Part shown: positions 21,738 to 34,020 of the stretch, in pieces
How the letters are laid out: each line of letters begins with the position of its first letter
How positions within the stretch are numbered: position 1 is the stretch's first letter
Assembly: GCA_032718475.1 (NCBI GenBank)
Contig: JAUCBJ010009161.1
Coordinates: 1-64,000 of the forward strand
Source of the DNA: Nemertoderma westbladi
Taxonomy: Eukaryota; Xenacoelomorpha; Nemertodermatida; Nemertodermatidae
Direction: 5' to 3'
DNA: 64,000 nucleotides
The notes under the pieces: generated by a model
What the model saw: the letters and a program-made list of their open reading frames with translations, nothing else
What the model was told of the DNA's origin: nothing
Database searches by the model: none
Made by a program: the position numbers and the translations under genes

Positions 21738-22877
21738 TAACTATAATAATAAAATATAAATAATAAAATAACTTAAAAACTTAATAATTTAGTCAGTGTT
21801 TGTATGGTATGTTACGGACGCTATTATTAAAATTGTCCTACTCCTTCGGTTTTCTATTTACACTAACTACGTCATCTAAGTAGCCTGGTATTTTATTGTT
21901 TTACTGTACATATGCCCTACACTTACGTTTATTGTTTATTTTTATAAACTTGTGACCTAGTGTTACAACCCCCAAATATTGTAAGTACGTTCTATTATTT
22001 GCGTACAACAATAATTAATTATTACATCTTTCTTTAGGCCATTGAACTGCTTAACAGGCAGACACAGGCCCGATATTTGACATATATTAATCCTTGTATT
22101 TAGTTCAAGGGAACGGACATCCTATGCTAATTAGGACCATCCTGCACATTAATTAGGTGCTCGTGATTTATTGTAACTTGCAATTTAATTTCATCCCACA
22201 GCAATTTACATCTTGCCTCACAACGACTTTCCATTCCAGACAATTTGTCGCTGAGTGCTTCAACCCAGCCATTTACTTACTACAAATCACGAGACTAAAC
22301 TTTTTTGTTCGACCTACTCAGTCGCGACATACAAATTTCCCTGCCATTATTAGTGCTGTTTACTTCCATTGAGTGTTGAGACATAATACACCCCCACGGC
22401 CGACAACATACAATAGCGTGGCTTAACATTTCCCATACCTATTGGCTTTGTGTGGCCTAATTGCTTGTCCAGTTCGTGCAATTCAGAGTGACGGCTCCTT
22501 CCTATTGAATGGTAGTCCATAGCATCGTTCTTGAATAGCATCACTGAATCGAATTGACAGTAGTGGACGGCATTACTCGGATTACAGTAGACAGCAACTA
22601 CTAGCAGTGAAACAAGAATTGTAAAAGAACTTTAACGATACTTGTTACTCCCGTTCTCTTTGAAAGGTGCTTCTTAATTTATTTGAGATAAAGCCATCCA
22701 GCGGGAGCAAAGACTATTACTTTCTTAAAAATAGCCAAATTATTCATTTCTCTAGGTAATGAAAATAGAATAACTTCTTTGGTGATTAATTATTTATTTT
22801 GCAGAATAAATACTTGGTTAACAGACCTTTATAGTTACAACATACTATTTGTGCATAGATTACATTAACTTGACATC
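21738..22877. other. E2 leader region, non-coding
   Basis: No ORF can be supported. It contains AATAAA-like words near 21750 and lies between the left E2 repeat and the gag remnant, so it is probably LTR or leader DNA of E2. No primer-binding site was recognised. Confidence 0.4.
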
Positions 22878-25328
22878 GTGTCTGAGTCAGATATTGACAC
22901 TGAACCATTTGTCCAACACCCACCGGTCACGGCTGCCCCTCATACTAACATTCCCCCTTCCGTCGACCAGGTCGCGCCACATGCCCCCAACAAGAAATCT
23001 TGGGACAGGTCCTGCATTAGAACTAGACAATTTACCAGAGGGATTGTAGATAACATAAATGTAAAACCACCCATAGCTAGCGTTGTACAAACTGGAGTGA
23101 GCTCACAATCACTACTAGTAATGAACACATCCCCTATTATGTTCACCCCTTCACCCCACAGCAATGAGGAATTGCACCCACCGATCGATAACACCCTTTC
23201 GCAGAACATTGCAGATGAAACAATTCCTGTTCACCCGCAAGCAAGACTAGCTTACTTGCTGGAGGAGATCGACAGTTACCGGGAAAGGGTTGCAACCGGA
23301 ACAGTAGCTTCTGAACAGGAGGTTAATGGGGAGGAATTACATCACATTATGCCCCACCCCAGAACTTCGTAACTTCTTCCAGTTCAATGATATGGCATGG
23401 GCAGACCTATACAAACTAAACTTTGGCCCCCTCCAGCCTTGAATCAGCAGCCGTCCTAGATGAGATAGACGCTGAGCGCGACCTGCGGGCACAGATAAAG
23501 GGACATAAGGCTGATAAGGAAATCTTGGAAATGGAGTTACAGTTAAGCGCAAACCAGCTAAGTAATAAAACCAGCCGCTGAAATAAAGTTAGAAATTGCC
23601 AAGGAAACATCTAAGCTGCAATTAGAAACTGCCAAGGTAACAGCTGAGCTGCAGTTAGACGCCGAGCAGCTGGAAAACGAACTCGCGGAGGCTTATCTAG
23701 TATTAAAGAATAAAATAATGCTAAAAAGGTTAAGTGAAAATCAGTGTAAGGAAAGAACAGGCTCAACCAGAGGACGAGACTGGCCGATTAGATGGACTTA
23801 AGCTTCGTCGGATGAAGGAAACTCCACCGACTCTAGTGAAAGTGGTAACCACTCATAAGGCAGGCAAAAGAGAGCTGTTAGAGTGGCATTGGCAGACCTG
23901 CCTCCATATAATATAATAGAGACAGGGCACCCCCAAAGCAGACTGATTTGGATCATCTGAGACCGTTGAATGCGCGGCCCCCCCTGGGTAGGTTACAGGA
24001 GGAAAATGAGCCAAACGATCCCGGGTTCGAGATCTATATAGATCTGCGGGAACAGGAACCACCTCAGTTGGTTGCGCCCCCCTTGTGCGGTATATCAGCT
24101 GAGCCGATCGACCCAGTAGTAGCTCCACACTTGACCATGAGAACAACCCCATGCCATAATAGAGATGTTGTACCACCAGCAGGTGCACCAATTGTAGCTA
24201 AAGAAATACACAGTGAAGCCACAATCTCAAACAATACCTCTCGTATAACTTGCCCAGAACCCCCCAAACTTAACTACCTGTCTAGTACCTTAGCCCGGAC
24301 TAAGGACGATAGAATGTTATTCGGCACTGGAATATCCCCAATCACCGGCTTGGCAGAAAATGATATTACATGCATTACCACATGGTAACGAAGGAGGAAA
24401 CAATAATAATTGGACATCGAGGGATGAACTAAATCGCCGCTCGACGTCAAAATCAACCGGATGACAGGCACCTGGCGCCCGGATCGGCCCACTTACCAGA
24501 AACGCCATTGTCATCCGACGGACGGATATCAGTCCCCACTAATGGGCAAAGGGAAGCCTACCCCAGAAGTGGAGTCAGGTTTTCCCCAGACATCCCAGGT
24601 GAAGTATTCCCCAAAGGGGCCCCTCCTTCACCCTCAGAGGCCTATGCACCCCCGTTAGATCCCAGCCTACATAATGTCCAACGTTATGTACAAAATATCG
24701 GGCAACCCAGACCCCCAGCAATGACGACTCTCGTGAAATCATTGATTCTTTATTACAAAGAAGTGATTCCTTATCACCAAATAACGATTCTATATTACTG
24801 TATCTATGATTCTGTATTACAAATGGCTTTGATACAAGACCATCTCACCTTGACCAATAAGAAAGTCGACTCCCAAGCAGTGTCGTCAAAAGGTGTAAAA
24901 ATTTTAAAATGTGCCTCTGATGTGAGTGGTATTCATGCCGAGAATACAGTACATCAGAACGACCGAAGCTTATATCTAACCGACCTTTTATTAAATTCAT
25001 CGGCAGTCCAAACCGACATCACCAGACATATGGCTAGGAATGACAAGAGACCTCAGGTCAAATTTTAAAGTTGGATGGTGATGAACTGAAATGGCTACCC
25101 TTTACAGTATTCTAGAATCGCCATTAAGTGAACGTGAGAAGCTTAGATATTTAATTAGTTGCCTGGAAGGACACCCTAACCAAATGGCTTCAAAATATGT
25201 GGGCCATGTAGACGGCATCAGTACTGTTTGGGATACTCTAAAGGAGCGGTATGGAAATGAAGAAAGCTTGGCACGCAACATGTATGGCAGATTAATCTCT
25301 AAAAATAGATCCACTCAAAACGGGATCT
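22878..25328 (+). pseudogene. BEL/Pao E2: decayed gag
   Basis: The gag frame is broken many times. The first open piece (22878-23372) would need a GTG start, so a true ATG has been lost. The middle (23390-23880) has an Ala/Glu/Lys-rich helical stretch like that in gag of elements B and P. The part at 24950-25328 matches their capsid-like region: DITRHMARN, a DGDELKWLPF-like block, LSEREKLRYLISCLEGHP and VWDTLKERYGNEESLARNMYGRL. After that the element jumps to the right flanking repeat; protease, pol and any third ORF are absent. Confidence 0.75.
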
Positions 25329-25495
25329 AACATCATATTATGCCTGTTACGAGTCATATAACTTGCAGGACTCGTGATATTGCTGTATGCCTTGGTGGAT
25401 TACATTATTTACTATTATCAAACCAACTCGATTTCGACACGGTTAGTGCTGACTGCACCCTGTCTGTAATAGATTCGGTTCATTTTAGTGCGAGT
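25329..25495 (+). repeat. E2 flanking direct repeat, right copy (probable LTR piece)
   Basis: Same boundaries as 21526-21737 but about 45 bases shorter through internal deletions. It directly abuts the broken gag frame, which suggests that an internal deletion removed the rest of E2. Confidence 0.55.
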
Positions 25496-25579
25496 GTGTG
25501 CGTCCATAGTACTGCAATATTATTCCCCAACTAGTAACTATCATCTATTTACACTATGTAAGCAGCACGAGTGAACTGC

Positions 25580-26300
25580 CATTGGTGAATCTGAGACAAG
25601 TCACTAGACTAGCCTCAGTAAACATCCTAACACTCGGGTCCCCAATAAGACAAGGTAAGCTGACTGCCTTGGCATATAAGCTTTCTCTTAGTGCAGTGGG
25701 TGTTCAAGAGCACCGAATGCAGACTGGACAGACTGATGAGGTTCTGATTAAGGACATGAGGGGCGGTTGGCGACTCGCTCTCGCTTCAGCAGATGATAGT
25801 GGAAATGGTGGAATTGGTCTATTGATGAATCCAACTGCACATGCAGCATTGGACAAAGTAGACCAAATCTCTAACCGCATCATCCGTTGCTACTTCTCAT
25901 GTTCTGGAAGACTGGCTAAGAAGTTTCCTAAGGTGGTTCTGATTGTGTGCTACTCTCCAACGAGTGTTGCCCCTGTAGAGGAGGTGGAAAATTTCTACCA
26001 CAATCTACAAGCAGCTACTGATGGAGTGGATCAGCATGCATTCTTAACATTCCTGGGAGACTTTAATGCAAGTCTGCATCAATCACCTACATCGCCCTGG
26101 GTCTATAGCAATACTGCATCAATCACCTACATCGCCCTGGGTCTATAGCAATAGTGTTAACCGAAATTCCGTCCATCTTCAGGATTTTATCTCTGGAAAT
26201 GGATTGTTTTTGGCTGGAACCCAGTTCAAGAAGCTCATATTGGACCCAGTGCTCACAAGTCCCAGATAGACCATGCAGATAGGAAATACAGGAGCTCTAT
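25580..26300 (+). pseudogene. Non-LTR retrotransposon AP-endonuclease fragment
   Basis: Positions 25582-26148 encode an APE-type endonuclease: VNILTLGSPIRQGKL, AVGVQEHRM (metal-binding Glu), NGGIGLLMN, VCYSPTSVAPVEEVE and the FLGDFNASL box with catalytic Asp and Asn. A 40-bp direct duplication then shifts the frame, and the end reads KKLILDPVLTSPR (near 26230-26270), a relic of the final S-D-H region. No RT follows, because element B's LTR begins at 26306. The fragment therefore marks the site into which B inserted. Confidence 0.8.
26075..26151. repeat. Direct duplication of about 40 bp within the endonuclease
   Basis: CTGCATCAATCACCTACATC...GTCTATAGCAATA occurs twice in tandem. The duplication is not a multiple of three and breaks the endonuclease frame. 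Confidence 0.85.
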
Positions 26301-26305
26301 ACAAG

Positions 26306-27465
26306 TGTTCGCGCTTTTAGACCTTTAGCAGTTTAACCTGCCAATTTTAGTTGTTTTTTTTGTTTATAAATCGACTTTAGCCTAGACCAATTATTTAATG
26401 TACTGAAGTTACATCTGCCGAAGCCAGTCTGTGCGCGATCATTCACCCACAGTTAAGGGAGACTGGATTCGGGTGCTTTGAAGTTATTGCGGTGCAGACC
26501 TACTATATTATTCGATTGATCGTTACTATATAATCTCTGACAAATATATTTACTTTCGGGGAAATATTAACAGTTCCTTTAGGACGTGGCGCTTTAAGTA
26601 TAAAAACAGAGTTATGACTTATACTAATCACAACTAGATGGCTAATGAGTTTTGTAAATAGCGCATTCTTTAGGAGATGCTTTATTATCTGTCACACTAC
26701 TTCACACGACTTCACACTACTTCACACTATTGCACACTGATCTGCCGACCGTCACTGAATTTGATCATATATAAGGAAGATCGCAACTGACACTTGTAGG
26801 GATTATGAAATAGCATTTAATTCACACAAAAACCACAATAATGTAAGTCGCAGTTGCTACCGGTAACCTGTTACTCTAACCTTCAGTAATCAAGAAGATT
26901 GGGGGTTTTATGATTATTCATCAGGATTCTCCAAATATATCAGCAATATACATCAACAAATAACAACAATTAATAACAGAAGTAAAATAATGCGGTGAAC
27001 AATCAGCATGTGTTACGTAAGTCAGTATGTATCAATGTGTTATGAGTTATGGTATGACCAGGTGAGTGATCGAATGTTGAGTCAGTAGGTTCATCAGATA
27101 ATAGATTTACGTTCTTGTAATCAAAGCCATCAGATGTTTAGGCCAAAGTCTGAAACTTCCACAACAGAAGTACAGAAGAATTCTAAGCCGGTTTTCTGGC
27201 TCAGAAAGGTAAACAAAGACCGTAATGCATTGCGCGGTTTTCCGTAGGCCCTTGTTCAACATAAAGTAAAAATCGCTCTGATTGGCTGAGCAGAACAAAG
27301 AGGTTCCACGTTTACAGGAAACCAGCTGACAGATTTCGTCATCTGAGCTCCAGTCCTTTAGAGATTATGCGCATTGCGGCAAAAATGACTTGTTATGTCC
27401 GCTAAAGCACCTACACTGTGCATTGCGGGGAAAAATGACTTGTTATGTCCGCAAAAGCTTTTACA
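26306..27465 (-). mobile_element. Element B, 3' LTR
   Basis: On the minus strand it begins TGTAAAAGCTTTTGCGG (27465) and ends GCGCGAACA (26306), a TG...CA-bounded unit of 1160 bp. It is homologous to, but clearly diverged from, the 1236-bp LTRs of element P (shared GCCAATCAGAGCGATTTTT block, ACGGTCGGC block and the CAGGTTAAACTGC...AAAGGTC end). It follows ORF3 of element B with the same GGGAGCGG purine-rich stretch just before the LTR as in P. B's 5' LTR lies beyond 64000. Confidence 0.85.
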
Positions 27466-27543
27466 CCGCTCCCAGAAAATGGGATTTGAGTCTATAAAAT
27501 ATAAAAAATCACAGTTTCTAAAATATAAAAATACTCTAAACAA

Positions 27544-29584
27544 TTAGTCCTTCTTACGTGAATGGCATTTACGAAGTTTTTTGAGGCTAGCAAGAGTCAT
27601 TTTCTCTTTGGGGCGAGCCACTTTACTAGGAGGGCTATAACTCCTGGGTGAGGGGTGCAATACAATTGCATCGGAAGGTTTAGGGTTATGGTCGGTGTAT
27701 CCGCCGGTCGAGGTACCCGGTTGATCGATATCAACCTCAGTGGAACAAGGTCGAACAACCTTTAGAGCGCGTTTCAAGACAGCAGCTCTTACTGGTCCCT
27801 GACGGGTCGTTTGCACGAGAGTGGTAGGTTGACCGTGAGTAGTGAGAAATTTCCTCGGTTTGATGGTTATTTCCAACTCGCGTTCTCTGGCTTTATATTC
27901 ATATGGTTGTCTATGAACTTCTTGTAACTCTGGATGCGAGTTTATGAACAAGTCACCGCGTGATTTATCAATGTTAGAAACTTTAAACTGTATGTAAGAT
28001 CTTCCGGTTTCACCATATAATATTGAGTTAAATTGACATAATAAGGGTGGTCTTTGATCCCATAAAATGAGTTCGGTAAAGGTCTAGCGCGTAGGTTGAC
28101 CTCGTGTACCATATGACGGACAAGATCCGCTCTATTGTCCGGAGGTTTAACGAGTATACCGTCGACACGAGTGGCCTCGATTGGCGGACGTTGTAACATA
28201 GGAGCGTCAGCGATAAGATCTCTAGATCTTAGGTTGATATCAACCGGATGGGGCTGTACCATGGCGAAGAGTTTGTCTCCGAAATGGGGAACCATGTAAG
28301 GATGAAAAATGGTTTTGGAATAGAGATCGGTCATAAGGATTTCAGCTTCTGGCTGGGCTAAAGCTGCTTCTTCTCTCTCGTCCATTTCGATATGCTTCTC
28401 CTCAAGCTGATTTTCCTCCGCTGGTCGTGGGAAGCGTTCGTCCAAAAACTCTTGCAGAGAGTAGATTCGTCCAAGTTCGATGTCTTCCTCGAGATTCTGG
28501 ATTTCCCGATCAAACTGGGGTAAAGCTAATTCTTTTACCGCTTGGACTTGCCGCTGCAATTTACATTTATCTAAACAATCGTAAGTTCCTTTTCCAATCT
28601 TTTGTCGAATAGCGTCTACCGCGTTTCGTACAACGCTCTCCTCCACCTCGGTGACAGGTTGTATCGGGGTTAGACAGGGACGATTATACGGGTTGAACGG
28701 CGATATGAGGTGTCCGCGTCCCAATCCGGCTAGGTAAGATGGGCGAATATCTAGGGAGCCCACAACCGGAGTGCCACCGACTAATTGTTCGGGTAACACT
28801 AGATCTTTGAACAGTGAGTACAGTTCGGGAGGATCCGTGATACTATTAGGATCAAGAGTCTGAGGTCTCACCAGGGAATGAGGAGGTCTGACCGAGTATT
28901 CCGGAACTCTGATCATCGGTTTATTTAAGGATCGTTTGAGTCGAGCGAGCGTAGGTGATACGTCGAACAAGTTTCGCTCGAAACACCCGTAAGAATAGCG
29001 AGTAAAACTGTGTTTAGCGCAACGTCTCCGCGTATGTTTATGTCTTTCTGTTTGTTGGTTGGGTCTAGGGCATTCATCGTAATAATACCATAGACGCATG
29101 TCTTGTAGAGGAAACGCGGGTGATCTTTCTCCAGTTTTACAATGTTTCTCTCAAGAATTCCAAATATACGTTGAAGTCACTGCGTTTATCCGGTTCTTCA
29201 ACATCTTCTCTTTCGAGTCGATTTCGAATAGAATTTTTCGTGTTCGATTCTCAGTTTATCGTTCCGACTCTGCTGGGTATGATATTTAAATAGGATCATT
29301 TCCCTTTCGGTGTCTACATCGTCCGTATCATGTAAATCGATAGGATGACCAGTAGTTAAGAAGTCCATATACGTACCATTACGATGCGTATAGCGAGCGG
29401 TGAATTTTCTATAGTCCAATTCACGCTTGAGTTGTTCCTTTGACATTGGCGGTTCGATATAACGGCCATCGTCCTCCGTAGTGGGTTGACTAGCGTCGCC
29501 GTGTATTAAACTATCAACAAACGCTTGCAAGGGTAGGGTATATCGCTCCCTGATACCAAGATTATCCTCTATCAACTCAGTCAT
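27544..29584 (-). pseudogene. Element B ORF3, internally deleted relative of the 1417-residue protein
   Basis: Three open pieces (29584-29198, 29099-27942, 27951-27544) align in order with P's ORF3 (57970-62223). The N-terminal 115 residues, the CDECPRPN...RRRCAKH module, the long charged helical part and the basic C-terminus are kept. A frameshift lies near 29220, a deletion of about 165 nt near 29140 and one of about 2.06 kb near 27965; the last removes the centre and the zinc-knuckle array. Over the first 30 codons I count ten synonymous and three non-synonymous differences from P, so the ORF was under constraint before this copy broke. The function is unknown, and it cannot make a full protein. 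Confidence 0.85.
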
Positions 29585-31305
29585 AGCTGCTATATGAGTT
29601 TATCGATATTATAATTAATCATAATTTAGGCTAGCGGTCGTCGCTGCCTCCCCCTCAATGCCCCCGGACAGCGCAAGCTCCTCAGCGCTAATGTACTGTC
29701 GCCGCTGTGTCTCTCGCCAACGTAGTAGCTATACAACGACAACAATAACCAGCACGAGTCATTCCACTGTCCGTCCCAAGGGCTCAGAATTACTTCAGGT
29801 TCTTGCTACAGAGGCAGGGTAACTTTCACAACTGCGACTCGCTACTGTAAACACACTTTAGTAGTAACATTCACCTATAAATGCACAAATTCCACACAAC
29901 TGTCACAAATTGTACACATTCGGGCCATTTGTCCGTTAGTCAAGTGCCTTCCAGAATGCCTCGTTATTATTATGTATCCCTGGATACTAGCAGTGTGCTA
30001 TTTATTCCGTATGCTATTCAATGGGGCAAGCTTTCTATTGTTCTTTTAACTCGCTTCTAATTCTAGGTGGTTGTTGCTATGGTGACATTATGGAAAGCTA
30101 GCAGTAGAATTAGGGTAATTCTCATGCATACAGATCTGGGATGCTATTTAATAGTAATTCTTTAATTGTCAATATTCCCCTTTATACATGATTTTATGAA
30201 TTTTATCGGCTATTGACTATATATTGGAGATTCTCTCACACTAATATACTTAATAGGGTGAATCTCCGCTCCCATGATCTATTAATTAATGGAATTTTGG
30301 GAATGTTATAAATTGTATAAAATAACAATTTATCAAATTCATGAGAGGATATGAATTTAAATTTATTCCCATAAATTTTATTATTTAATATTAAAATAGA
30401 CACAATTTTATTCCAGAACATGTCTGGGGACTAGGATCCTTAATTCTAGGAAATTTGTCCTTTTAAGAGTGTCGGTACGTGCTACGATATCTTAATCGAC
30501 TAGAATTTTAAAGGATCTGAATTTGGATTTATAGATTTTCTTGGTTTACAAACTCCTTAGAGTTTATTTGTCTGCATTTACTCTATTATAACATTTGTTT
30601 TAATAGATTTTTGTAAATATTAAATAGTTAATATTTAAGATGGGCACCGATTTATTCCAGAACTTGTCTGGGGACGTTAACCACTGATTCTAGAATTTTG
30701 TCTTTCAAGTATATCGGTGGGTGCCGCGATATCTTAATCGACTAGAATTACAGATGGTCAAAGGGTTTAACAGATTTATTTTGCGTTTTACGCTACTGTT
30801 AAAGGGACATCACGCTACTATATGTATTATTTAATATACGGTACGAGAGCAATATTGCAAGAAGCAATGTCAGTGAGAAGAGGCAAGTCGTTTCCAAGGT
30901 CTACCTAGAGCTTGGTTTAGCCGAGACACGAGGATCTGAACTTTGCATTCCTAATACTCTACTTACCAATAATACTTGAGTATAGTAGGAGCTTTATTGT
31001 ACTTTAATAAGTACGGACATTTCATCTTACTGTAGTCACGTATTTATAATATGATACGGACAGTAAGGAAAGAGAAAAAGAATTATTTTCTCGCCGTTGC
31101 ACTAAATATATAATGTTAAGTAATTAAGTAATAAACACGAATATATATATTGCACTAATCTACTAAATAATCGCTAAAATAACATTCTACTAAATAAAAT
31201 TAAAGAAAACGATTATAATAAAATTACATAATAATACATACATAAATATAAAAATAATAAAAACCAATATAAAATAATATAGTCACACACCCACTCCAGA
31301 CGCGG
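29585..31305 (-). other. Element B, non-coding spacer between pol and ORF3
   Basis: No ORF. It is homologous to 56348-57969 of P. Read toward ORF3 it contains two related modules with an invariant CCAGA/TCTGG stem (30657-30671 and 30413-30427) and a GATTAAGATATCG phrase, and ends TATAGCAG right before the ORF3 ATG, a possible 3' splice site. Position 30981 is the left edge of the 9.1 kb tandem duplication. Confidence 0.6.
30413..30671 (-). promoter_or_regulatory. Paired hairpin modules upstream of ORF3 (element B)
   Basis: Two modules, each with GATTAAGATATCG about 80 bp before a CCAGA-(5 nt)-TCTGG hairpin. In the ORF3 sense the loops read CAAGT and CATGT; the stems are identical to those in P. 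A regulatory role is inferred only from this conservation. Confidence 0.45.
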
Positions 31306-32817
31306 TTACGTTGGGGAGTCCCTAGATGTTTGTTGGTTTAGGGAGGTGGTCGTGGGAAGAGTATCTTGCCTTCCATAGTTTCCGGATAGCTCTCTGTCTC
31401 TTTCCAGTAAACATAAACGACCAATTGGGCGATTGAGTTGCTGTGTTTCGAATACAATTCCAGGTTTCTTAAAGTTACGTCGCATGACGACGAGTTCTAC
31501 CGATCGCACTAAACCATCATCGGATATATGAGTCTCGATGATACGACCTGTCTGCCACCGCTTACGTGGAAGATCTGATTCCACAATAAGGACCATGTCT
31601 CCGGCACTGACGTTTTCTTGCTGAGCAAACCACTTGATTCGAAGTTGTAGCGTAGGCAGATAATGTTTTTCGAAATGGTCAGTGAAACGACTGGATAATA
31701 ACTGCATGAGTTGCCAAGTTTGTTGGCAGTATTCGTCTCCATCTGTGATTTCCGATTGTGGGAGCATGGCTACAGGTTTCTTCAGTAAGAAATGCGCGGG
31801 TGTTAGCGCTTCTAGGGAGTCGGGACTCGATGAGACTAGCATAAGCGGTCTCTCGTTAAGATAGGCGGCGATTTCTTCCATTAACGTCCGCAAAAGTTCG
31901 TCGGTGAGATACACGCGGCAAGGCACTATAAAGTGAAATGCGGTCTTCACGCTCCTTATTAATCTCTCCCAACTTCCTCCCCACCAAGGGGCGTCGGCGG
32001 CGTTGAAGGTCCAGCTAGATGCTGTTACCCTTAGCTGATCGTCCACCTGTCTTTGGTTCCAATCTTTAACGTAAGCTTTGATCTCATTATTGGCGCCAAT
32101 GAAGTTCGTTCCCTTATCAGATCTCATCGTGTTGCTAGTTCCAAATCGGGCGATCTGCCGGCGTAAACTCAGTATGAAGCTGTTGGTAGATAGATCGTTC
32201 ACCATATCTAGATGGATCACTCTACAAGTCATACAGACAAAGATGACACACCATCGCTTGACTATAGTCCTAGCACGATATACTTCAATAGGGCCAAATA
32301 AATCCACACCGGTATTAGTAAAGGGTGGTTCATAGAAGCTTACTCGTTCCCTAGGTAATTCTGCCTCTCGCTGTGTTAAAGGCCTACAGGGTATACAGTT
32401 CCTAAGAACTTGGTTCAGAGCTCTACAGGGTTTATGGAAATAATAGTGAGTTCGAATTTCGCTCAGAACTCGTTCTCTACCAGCATGGTAAAGCCTACTG
32501 TGAACATCTACAATCATCTTGATTTGTATTTCAAGATTTCTAATGAGTATGGGAAATTTAGTGTCAAAGGACAATGGAGCATTAGTTAGTCTCCCTCCAA
32601 CACGTATTAACCCATCTATCATTGTGCTAGAGAAACGATCCCTTAAGCGCATCTGTGGATTTCTCAACAACAGGAAATACTTATCGGAATCTTCATAGCA
32701 TTGCAGGAGTCTCAGTATCTGTTTATTGGTTTCTTCATGCTCCTGGTAACTGATCTTCTCCGTCAGAAACCTATCCGACACTTTGTATTTGGGAAGATCT
32801 TTAATAGCATGGACCTA
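31306..32817 (-). pseudogene. Element B: integrase (copy 1)
   Basis: Retroviral-type integrase of the BEL/Pao class, which would join element DNA into the host genome. The 491-residue open piece (32781-31306) has an H-H-C-C zinc module (HSRLYHAG ... NCIPC, about residues 94-132), catalytic TGVDLFGP (Asp160), MRSDKGTNF (Asp222) and WWGGSWERL (Glu272), then a C-terminal region with HFLLKKP and a chromatin-binding-like tail. The frame continues upstream into RNase H but is cut by TAG at 32817-32815. All catalytic residues are present, so only that stop and others in gag-pol disable it. Confidence 0.9.
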
Positions 32818-34020
32818 CTCGGATGTCGGTGGAGCGGTATCACTAGCGATCTTCGTCCTGGAGTAGTGATGATGGAAGCATCGCTTCAAATACATGACGG
32901 CCTTACAAAGCCGGTTCCAGGAGCTATAGTGATTTATCGCTCTCTGCAGGAGAGGTGAGAGTCCCTGCGAGACGTCTGGTGTTCCAGATTTCCAGTCTCT
33001 ATCTCTGATTTCTACAACAGATTTGTTTGTGGTGGAGGAGTTTAGATCCACAGCGTCGTCCCCGGAGATATGTAAGACAGACAGATCTATCACAGGTTTA
33101 AATAACTTTAATTTACTTGTCCAGGTTTTGGGTTTGACTTTCCCCGCTCCCTTGGCTTGTCTAATCTCAGCCATAGTGAGATGAGGAGGCCATTCATCCT
33201 CTTCTTTACTTAGGAAGTCGGGTCCACCTAACCAGTCTGGAGTATCTATCAGTTCTTGAGGAGTTGCTCCTCTGGAGGCGATGTCGGCTGGATTAATCAT
33301 CCCAGGGCAATGTCTCCATTGATCTACATTATTGCGACTAAGTATAATGGCTACTCTGTTGGTAACAAAGACGCTGAACTGACAGACTTCATTGGTTATA
33401 TACTCCAAAACGAGTAAAGCATCAGTCCAATAGACAGTTTTCTCCAGTGGATAGTCGATCTGTTCTGTTACATTCCGGCCAATGGCTGTAGCATATAGAG
33501 CCGCCTTTAACTCCGCTCGAGGAACTCGTAGTTTGTTGTTTATCAAGGCCTTAGAGGTGACCAAGGCAACTTTAATTCCGTCCGGAGTTTCAACCCTCAG
33601 GTAAGCTACTATACCTATTCCCATATCGCTGGCGTCTCCAAACACATGGAGTTGATAGGAATACGTGGGGAGAACGTCACCAAAATATGAACGGGAAATC
33701 GTAAAGTTCTCGATGGATGGTAGAGAATCTTCCCATTTCATCCACTTCTTTAGTAGTTCGCCCTTAAGTGGATCATCCCACGAGTGGTTTTCAAGCCACA
33801 TTTGTTGCACTAAGCTCCGAGCAACCAATATAACTGGGGTAATAAATCCCAATGGATCGAAATAAGTGCTTAGGATACTTAGACAAATCCGTTTGGTTCG
33901 AACTGGATTATCTTGCTGTTTTAGCTGGAAAAACAATATATCTCTCTCTGTGTCCCATTTTAAACCAAGCGTCTTGGTTTCCGGAAGATCGTCCTTGATA
34001 AGGTCCAGATCTTTAACACC
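32815..34020 (-). pseudogene. Element B: A17-type region and RNase H (copy 1)
   Basis: Same frame as integrase. After a TGA at 34023-34021 the DNA reads GVKDLDL, then the conserved STYFDPLGFITPV block (about residues 23-35 of the 33936-32815 piece), then RNase H with FGDASD (Asp101), RVPRAELKAAL (Glu142), YWTDALLVLEYI (Asp172) and QWRHCPGMINPADIASRG. In BEL/Pao the A17-type segment links RT to RNase H. RNase H removes the RNA strand during reverse transcription. Catalytic residues are intact. Confidence 0.88.

Noticed and set aside
22878-22880. GTG as start of E2 gag
   Set aside because: Non-ATG starts need special support in eukaryotes; the element is decayed, so a lost ATG is simpler.
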